A stretch of 33,750 bases of DNA. It comes from Mucidula mucida. Its lineage: Eukaryota; Basidiomycota; Agaricomycetes; Agaricales; Physalacriaceae. The translations under genes and the position numbers were made by a program. Shown in pieces: positions 29,723 to 33,750 of the stretch. Each line of letters begins with the position of its first letter. Positions within the stretch are counted from its first letter, which is position 1. The notes beneath the pieces are model-generated. The model searched no databases, was not told the origin of the DNA, and was given only the letters and a program-made list of their open reading frames with translations. The DNA lies in assembly GCA_015501055.1 (NCBI GenBank), contig JADNYV010000371.1:1-33750 (forward strand). Direction: 5' to 3'.

Positions 29723-32700
29723 TCACCAAACGGGGTTCAGATAGACGTATTCAAGGTCGCCGGGCTGGGGCCGGTTCGGGTGTGGCGATTCCGGAGGGGA
29801 ATCTACTTGCATATCGTTAGTATCTTGAAGAACAACGTCCTCGTCTAGTTTAGAGAGTACAGTCTTTTTCCAAAGACTGGTTAAGTCGAATAAATTACGA
29901 GTACGTTTGTAACTCGTAATCATTCGGCGATTTAGGATATTTATTTTTCTTATGTCTGGCGTCTTGGCCATCCCGCGCTGGCTCCGTACCTCCGTCCGTA
30001 GACGGCCTGGAGTAGCCACGAGCTGGCCTTCAACGTCATCGATAAACGGGAAGTCGAGGCCCCCGAGGGTGCCTGCTTCGGCGCGATTCATATATTCGCG
30101 CCAATATCCTAGGACTGTATCTCCTAGTTCCTTAGCTGAAAAGTAATTCCAAGCAGTATTATATTGAGACTTCAAGACTAACACGTCATCGTGCGCGCCG
30201 GTTGAAGATTCTCGGTCTTCGAGGCGCTTTTCCCAACGTTTAGAGAAATTCTCTCGAGTCCAATGTGCTACTTTTTCATACGGATAGCCGCGCGTACAAT
30301 AGAGAGCTGCCAGGCTCCTAATTGCGTCACTGTAGTGGTCGATTTTACTACATAGCGTTGCTAAACGGGACATCTCTCCTATATAGGTCCCCCGCTTTAC
30401 TTGTTCGGGGTGCCATGAGATGTATGGAATTCTTTCCTGGTGGTTACGTGCTTTCCGGAAGGGCATGTGCTGTACGCTGCCATCGCGATCACGATAGACA
30501 GTCATGTCCAAAAAGCTTTGTGACTGATGGGACACGTTCCACTCAATAGTGCATCCATCGAACTTGACGGTTTCCACGATTTGCAACGCCTCTTGTTCAG
30601 AGTTGGCGTATACAAGGGATAACACGTCGTCGATAAAGCGCCCGTAGAATAAGAATCTCGGGTCGCCCATGACGTTCAACTTCCTCTCGAAGTACCAACC
30701 AAATAAGTTGGCTAAGTCCGGTGAGTCCGCTACGCCCATTGCAAGGCCGCGGAGTTGTTCGAAGTATTCGTCATCGAATTGAAACACTAAGTTTTTGTTA
30801 CCGACTTCTAAGGCCTTAATGAAGAGCCACTCTTCCCGAAGACTTTCTTCGGAACGTTCGTTCAACGCAATATCGTTAGTATACCATTCTTTATACAACT
30901 CGACGACGATGTCGAGGCAGAGTTGTAATGGTACGTTCGGATAGAACGCGACGACGTCACCAGTGCATATATACCACTGGCGACCTTGAGTCGGTTTAAC
31001 TTTGCTTAATTTTAGCGCCAAATCTTTGGATCCATGGAGGATGGTTGGCGCCGATTTTACAATCGGTTTAAGTCTTTTACTGACATACTTGGCGGCGGGG
31101 TTCTGGATGGCGCTATGACATGGAAGTATAGGGCGCATCTTCACGGGTTCCTTATGTATTTTAGGAATACCGTAGAATTGCGGAAGCGTAGGCTTTTGTC
31201 CGACTGGGGTAGTCTTACTCCGGAAGAAGGGGCCAAGTTGTTTCCCGTTACGATGGTGCTGTTCAGCGGTTTCAGCGAGCAATTCCATCTGTGTATTATG
31301 CCAGTTACACTGCGCGACTACATGTATATACATTATTTTACGATAATCATCAGTATTATCGAGGAGCGCGCGTGTTCGTTCGTTAACCCAGGTGCGTTTA
31401 GACACCGCTATCCCTAAGTTCTTATCAGTACTGGTGACGATGTAGTCATTCTCAGTTAAGAACTCATGAATCTGGCGAGGGCTCGGAGTAAACGCTTTAT
31501 GGGCGTCCGAGGCCGTCTCAACGGGTATATTAGATATCGTTCGGTGAACGAAGGTCTCACCCCGTTTGAGGCCGAGTTCAAGATAGTGCGGTAAACGAGG
31601 TGGTATGATGTCGGCCTTGGTAGGGTCCGGCACCTCGTAGTCTGGGTCGTATTCGCGATCTTCATCGCTTTCAGTGAAGGCAAAGAACAGTCTCCAACGT
31701 AAACGTCGTTGAAAGTCGTTCCACGCTTTTCGGATCAACGCCGAATTGCGTGCGCTTTTAAACATATAGCGCATACCTATGCTGAGCTGATACTCAATGT
31801 GCTTAGGGATTGACACTCCAGGCGAGCGATGTACATAATTTTTAAATTGGGATGCCTCTAATATTTCTACAGGGGTATTTAAAATTACAAATCGGACGGC
31901 CTGTGGGAGTGGGACTGTTAGCATCCAGTCCGGGTAAGTGGCAGGATTGTCGTACCTAAAGGCTATTTGCCTTTGCCCTTGCCCTGCTTCGATCCCGAAG
32001 GCTTCTTCGAATCCGTCGGCTTCCTCTTCACGATCCTGGGGACGCGTAAGCCTCCGGCGGGAAGGTAACGAGGAGGAGGAGATGGGTACCTCTTCGGCGG
32101 GTTCTTGGGTTTGGCGGCGGGGGGCGACTTCTTCTTCTTGCCATCCTTCGACTGTTTGGTCTGCATACGAAGAAGAGAAGTTAGAGCGGGAAGCGCGTGA
32201 ATAAGGTCGAAACCGACTCACGTTCTTGACCGGTGCCTTCGCCAAGTCTTTGAGGCGGGCGGAGACTGCTTTGTCGATAAAAGATTGAATCGACGGGCCG
32301 GGGCGAGTGCCGTCAGCCATCTCCACATCCGCCTGCTTTGCGATCTCCTTCTTGGCGGTAACCTTGCTCTCTCTCGAGAACTCGCGTGCCTCGACGATCG
32401 ATTGCACGCGGAAGGAGTAGTGCACGCAGTCGTTCAGCACTTGCGTGCCGAGGATCTGCGCAGACACGTTGTCGGCCCACGACTTCAAGACAGGAGGTCC
32501 CCCCTCCTGCTCGGGTCCGAAAATGGGGACTTTCGTCCGCGCCATAATCGCCGTCGTTTGTGCGGAAACGACGGGTGCAAGCTGCTTAAAAGCGGCTTCC
32601 GGGGCCAACGACATCTGCAGGAACATGACCTCGTCCTTTTTCATACGGATCGTGTTCTCAAGAAGCGTCTTGAGGTAAACCTCGCGAGCGTCTTCCTGAC

Positions 32701-32857
32701 TCTTGCGGTGCGCGGCGGCTTCGGCGGAGGATGAATACTCCGCTGTCAGCTGGATTGCCGGCGCTTTGTGCGAAAGAGCAGCAGGGTAAGTTCCAGCGGT
32801 TTGGTGCCGCACGTGTCCAGCAAGAACACGCCGAGTGCTGACGAGTTTCCCCGTCAA
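29723..32857 (-). CDS. Penelope-like (Coprina-type) reverse transcriptase, endonuclease-deficient
   Basis: A continuous 1,044-codon frame. The first codon is TTG at the edge of a telomeric tract, so the true start is upstream or lost. Numbering from that codon, the N-terminal ~300 residues are charged and low-complexity around 213-300. PLE reverse-transcriptase motifs follow: TSTDKNLG (475-482), FYGIPKIHK (561-569), GDVVAFYPN (633-641), LAMGVADSPDLANLF (705-719), the catalytic RFIDDV (740-745, Asp-Asp at 743-744) and FLDM (782-785). The thumb and C-terminus (WTRENFSKRW to the end) show no GIY-YIG nuclease and no zinc finger. No stops interrupt the domain and the catalytic Asps are present, so the enzyme may be active. 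It should reverse-transcribe its own RNA from telomeric 3' ends. An intron-like segment lies at 32161-32221. Confidence 0.9.
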   Translation of the reverse strand: MTGKLVSTRRVLAGHVRHQTAGTYPAALSHKAPAIQLTAEYSSSAEAAAHRKSQEDAREVYLKTLLENTIRMKKDEVMFLQMSLAPEAAFKQLAPVVSAQTTAIMARTKVPIFGPEQEGGPPVLKSWADNVSAQILGTQVLNDCVHYSFRVQSIVEAREFSRESKVTAKKEIAKQADVEMADGTRPGPSIQSFIDKAVSARLKDLAKAPVKNVSRFRPYSRASRSNFSSSYADQTVEGWQEEEVAPRRQTQEPAEEVPISSSSLPSRRRLTRPQDREEEADGFEEAFGIEAGQGQRQIAFRYDNPATYPDWMLTVPLPQAVRFVILNTPVEILEASQFKNYVHRSPGVSIPKHIEYQLSIGMRYMFKSARNSALIRKAWNDFQRRLRWRLFFAFTESDEDREYDPDYEVPDPTKADIIPPRLPHYLELGLKRGETFVHRTISNIPVETASDAHKAFTPSPRQIHEFLTENDYIVTSTDKNLGIAVSKRTWVNERTRALLDNTDDYRKIMYIHVVAQCNWHNTQMELLAETAEQHHRNGKQLGPFFRSKTTPVGQKPTLPQFYGIPKIHKEPVKMRPILPCHSAIQNPAAKYVSKRLKPIVKSAPTILHGSKDLALKLSKVKPTQGRQWYICTGDVVAFYPNVPLQLCLDIVVELYKEWYTNDIALNERSEESLREEWLFIKALEVGNKNLVFQFDDEYFEQLRGLAMGVADSPDLANLFGWYFERKLNVMGDPRFLFYGRFIDDVLSLVYANSEQEALQIVETVKFDGCTIEWNVSHQSQSFLDMTVYRDRDGSVQHMPFRKARNHQERIPYISWHPEQVKRGTYIGEMSRLATLCSKIDHYSDAIRSLAALYCTRGYPYEKVAHWTRENFSKRWEKRLEDRESSTGAHDDVLVLKSQYNTAWNYFSAKELGDTVLGYWREYMNRAEAGTLGGLDFPFIDDVEGQLVATPGRLRTEVRSQRGMAKTPDIRKINILNRRMITSYKRTRNLFDLTSLWKKTVLSKLDEDVVLQDTNDMQVDSPPESPHPNRPQPGDLEYVYLNPVW
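32161..32221 (-). other. Intron-like segment inside the RT frame (61 nt)
   Basis: On the minus strand the segment starts GTGAGTCGG, has CTCTAAC about 19 nt before the end, and finishes TATGCAG, an excellent fungal intron of typical length. It is 61 nt (not a multiple of 3) and free of stops, so the unspliced frame continues into the RT. Removing it joins ...KN to TKQSKDGKKKKSPPAAKPK in the second frame, which stays open for about 66 codons, ends QGKGKGK and stops near 31960. A second, weaker intron (32089-31956, GTACCC...TTTAG, 134 nt) would restore the RT frame at RYDNP. Confidence 0.6.
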
Positions 32858-32858
32858 C

Positions 32859-32930
32859 GTAGGGTTAGGGTTAGGGTAAGGGTTAGGGTTAGGGGGGGTT
32901 AGGGTTAGGGGTTAGGGGGTTAGGGTTAGG
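32859..32930 (+). repeat. Telomeric tract interrupting the 5' end of the element ORF
   Basis: About 72 bp of irregular TTAGGG repeats with variable G runs and one TAAGGG variant. It separates the RT frame from an upstream coding-like stretch in the same frame. Only one stop (TAA at 32914-32912, minus strand) breaks the frame across the tract. Confidence 0.9.
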
Positions 32931-33049
32931 ATCATCGCGATCAGTTCCTCGACCGACGACGCGCCTTGGAGGGCAGCGTGTCGAGCCAAGGCCTGATCCT
33001 CCTCCGAAGAGGAGTTGGCGTGCCCAAGGGCAGAGGCCATGGGGGACAT
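32912..33049 (-). CDS. Coding-like 5' fragment, possible N-terminus of the RT ORF
   Basis: From an ATG at 33049 the minus strand reads MSPMASALGHANSSSEEDQA, then LARHAALQGASSVEELIAM, before entering CCCTAA repeats and stopping. A second in-frame ATG lies at 33040. It has protein-like composition (helix-forming, acidic/Ser) and is in exactly the same frame as the RT frame starting at 32857 (192 nt apart). It may be the native N-terminus, split off by the telomeric tract, or an unrelated fragment from a different element copy. Too short to assign a domain. Confidence 0.4.
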   Translation of the reverse strand: MSPMASALGHANSSSEEDQALARHAALQGASSVEELIAMILTLTP

Positions 33050-33084
33050 TGCACGAAGAAAGGTGTGGAAGTGGGGTGGAAGGC

Positions 33085-33100
33085 GAGGGTTGGGTTAGGG
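33085..33100 (+). repeat. Short telomeric junction before unit copy 2
   Basis: GAGGGTTGGGTTAGGG sits directly against AGGCTGTGTGAC, the same inner junction as at 29024 and 33336. Confidence 0.75.
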
Positions 33101-33312
33101 AGGCTGTGTGACAAAAAACGCGCTAGAAAAGTGGGGGCGAAGTAGAATAAGGGGGGGTGTTAATTGTAACACACCTGAATCCTTTCGCTTTTAAGCTCTT
33201 CAGATCCTACTCGGCATCGACATGTGTTTTGAGGTCCATACGGTCTAGATATACTTGGGGCCCGAAGGCGATTATGCTATTGGTCAGTGGGGAACTGCCA
33301 TCGGCCTGTGAA
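33101..33312 (-). repeat. Subtelomeric element unit, copy 2
   Basis: This 212-bp unit is identical to copy 1 apart from one G-run length change and one substitution. Its left edge is the shared AGGCTGTGTGAC; its right edge (GGCCTGTGAA) changes abruptly to TTAGGG repeats. Confidence 0.93.
33141..33211 (-). ncRNA. Type I hammerhead ribozyme, copy 2
   Basis: It has the same core and stems as copy 1. The substitution that distinguishes it (T to G on the sense strand, next to stem I) allows one extra G-U pair, extending stem I to 9 bp. Predicted cleavage lies between 33149 and 33148. Confidence 0.82.
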
Positions 33313-33335
33313 GGGTTAGGGTTAGGGGGTTAGGG
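33313..33335 (+). repeat. Telomeric tract between unit copies 2 and 3
   Basis: Three to four TTAGGG units, one with five Gs, form the junction between the outer edge of copy 2 and the inner edge of copy 3. Confidence 0.92.
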
Positions 33336-33530
33336 AGGCTGTGTGACAAAAAACGCGCTAGAAAAGTGGGGGCGAAGTAGAATAAGGGGGGGTGTTAATT
33401 GTAACACACCTGAATCCTTTCGCTTTTAAGCTCTTCAGATCCTACTCGGCATCGACATGTGTTTTGAGGTCCATACGGTCTAGATATACTTGGGGCCCGA
33501 AGGCGATTATGCTATTGGTCAGTGGGGAAC
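33336..33530 (-). repeat. Subtelomeric element unit, copy 3
   Basis: The unit is 195 bp and matches the first 195 bp of copy 2 throughout. It starts at the same inner boundary but ends 17 bp earlier (GTGGGGAAC), where GTAGGGTTAGGG follows. This is the outermost unit before the terminal telomere. Confidence 0.93.
33376..33446 (-). ncRNA. Type I hammerhead ribozyme, copy 3
   Basis: The sequence equals copy 2: CUGAAGA core, 4-bp stem II with AA loop, GAAA, stem I AGUAGGAU/AUUCUACU. Predicted cleavage lies between 33384 and 33383. Confidence 0.82.
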
Positions 33531-33750
33531 GTAGGGTTAGGGTTAGGGGGGGGGGGGTTAGGGGGTTAGGGTTAGGGGGGTTAGGGTTAGGGTTAGGTGT
33601 TAGGGTTAGGGTTAGTGGGTTAGGGTTAGGTTAGGGTTAGGGTTAGGGTTAGGGTTAGGGGGGGTTAGGGTTAGGGTTAGGGGGGGGGTTAGGGTTAGGG
33701 TTTAGGGGGTTAGGGTTAGGGTTAGGGGGGTTAGGGTTAGGGTTAGGGGG
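33531..33750 (+). repeat. Terminal telomere repeat tract (TTAGGG)n
   Basis: About 220 bp of TTAGGG repeats reach the right edge, with variants such as TTAGGTGTTAGGG and runs of up to nine or more Gs. The G-rich strand reads outward, as expected at a right-hand chromosome end. Confidence 0.95.

Larger units (their letters stand above)
29024..33100 (-). mobile_element. Telomere-associated endonuclease-deficient Penelope-like element (Coprina type)
   Basis: The element reads on the minus strand: 5' side to the right, 3' end at 29024 against TTAGGG repeats. It contains a 1,044-codon RT frame, a ~700-nt 3' region with a hammerhead-like ribozyme, and internal telomeric tracts at 29306-29342, 29403-29431 and 32859-32930. 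No GIY-YIG endonuclease follows the RT. Known biology: EN(-) PLEs (Athena in bdelloid rotifers, Coprina in basidiomycetes) sit at telomeres and are thought to prime on exposed TTAGGG 3' ends. The orientation here, 3' end inward and 5' end outward, is what that mechanism predicts. The right boundary is uncertain: the flanking unit at 33101 may be a 5' pseudo-LTR of this element or a separate 5'-truncated copy. Confidence 0.85.

Noticed and set aside
31963..32166. Lys-rich frame as an independent gene on the minus strand
   Set aside because: It has no ATG context of its own and begins exactly at the predicted acceptor, so it is better seen as a spliced continuation of the element ORF.
29723..32857. 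Telomerase reverse transcriptase
   Set aside because: The motifs (DKNLG, GIPKIHK, RFIDDV) and the absence of a TERT RNA-binding domain fit a Penelope-like element rather than TERT.

Overview
This window is a chromosome end from a filamentous fungus, most likely an Agaricomycete basidiomycete. The right edge is a (TTAGGG)n tract. Genes are dense on both strands, nearly all introns are about 45-60 nt with GT/AG ends, and the families present (F-box-like with N-terminal coiled coil, expanded BCS1-like AAA ATPases, SET proteins, a dynamin-like protein, Gly-rich surface proteins) are typical of mushrooms. No species is claimed. All gene models below were built by eye from splice signals, reading frame and homology.

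Layout, left to right. A 3'-truncated gene runs off the left edge (1-203, -), followed by a Cys-cluster protein (690-1662, -) with a similar N-terminus. Next come a Gly-rich membrane-anchored surface protein (2626-3701, +) and an orphan duplicate of its last exon (3968-4492, +). Then a dynamin-like GTPase with a shortened G domain (4955-7365, -), a single-pass membrane protein (7767-8651, +), BCS1-like AAA ATPase copy A (9090-11559, -), a gene-poor 1.9 kb, a SET-domain protein (13505-14805, +), an F-box-like protein (15474-17502, +), a frameshifted F-box pseudogene (18026-18921, -), a small unknown gene (20006-20421, +), SUMO (20786-21333, -), a 39-codon membrane ORF, and BCS1-like copy B (22964-25975, -). 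The two BCS1-like genes share all 12 intron positions and phases, so one is a duplicate of the other.

From about 26 kb there are no convincing host genes. The last 4.7 kb is a telomere-associated retroelement zone. A 1,044-codon reverse transcriptase (29723-32857, -) has Penelope-like (PLE) motifs and no C-terminal GIY-YIG endonuclease. It matches the endonuclease-deficient Coprina type known from basidiomycete telomeres. Its 3' end points inward and its 5' end points to the telomere. Three near-identical ~195-213 bp units (29024, 33101, 33336) share one exact inner boundary against TTAGGG repeats and have different outer boundaries. Each unit encodes, on the element's sense strand, what reads as a complete type I hammerhead ribozyme. 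Telomeric tracts also interrupt the element's 3' region and the 5' end of its ORF, and an intron-like 61-nt segment inside the ORF would switch the product to a short lysine-rich protein if spliced.

The most interesting system is this telomere / EN(-) PLE / hammerhead array, plus the dual-coding intron. The BCS1 duplication with two GC-AG introns, the degenerate dynamin G domain and the duplicated terminal exon are secondary points.
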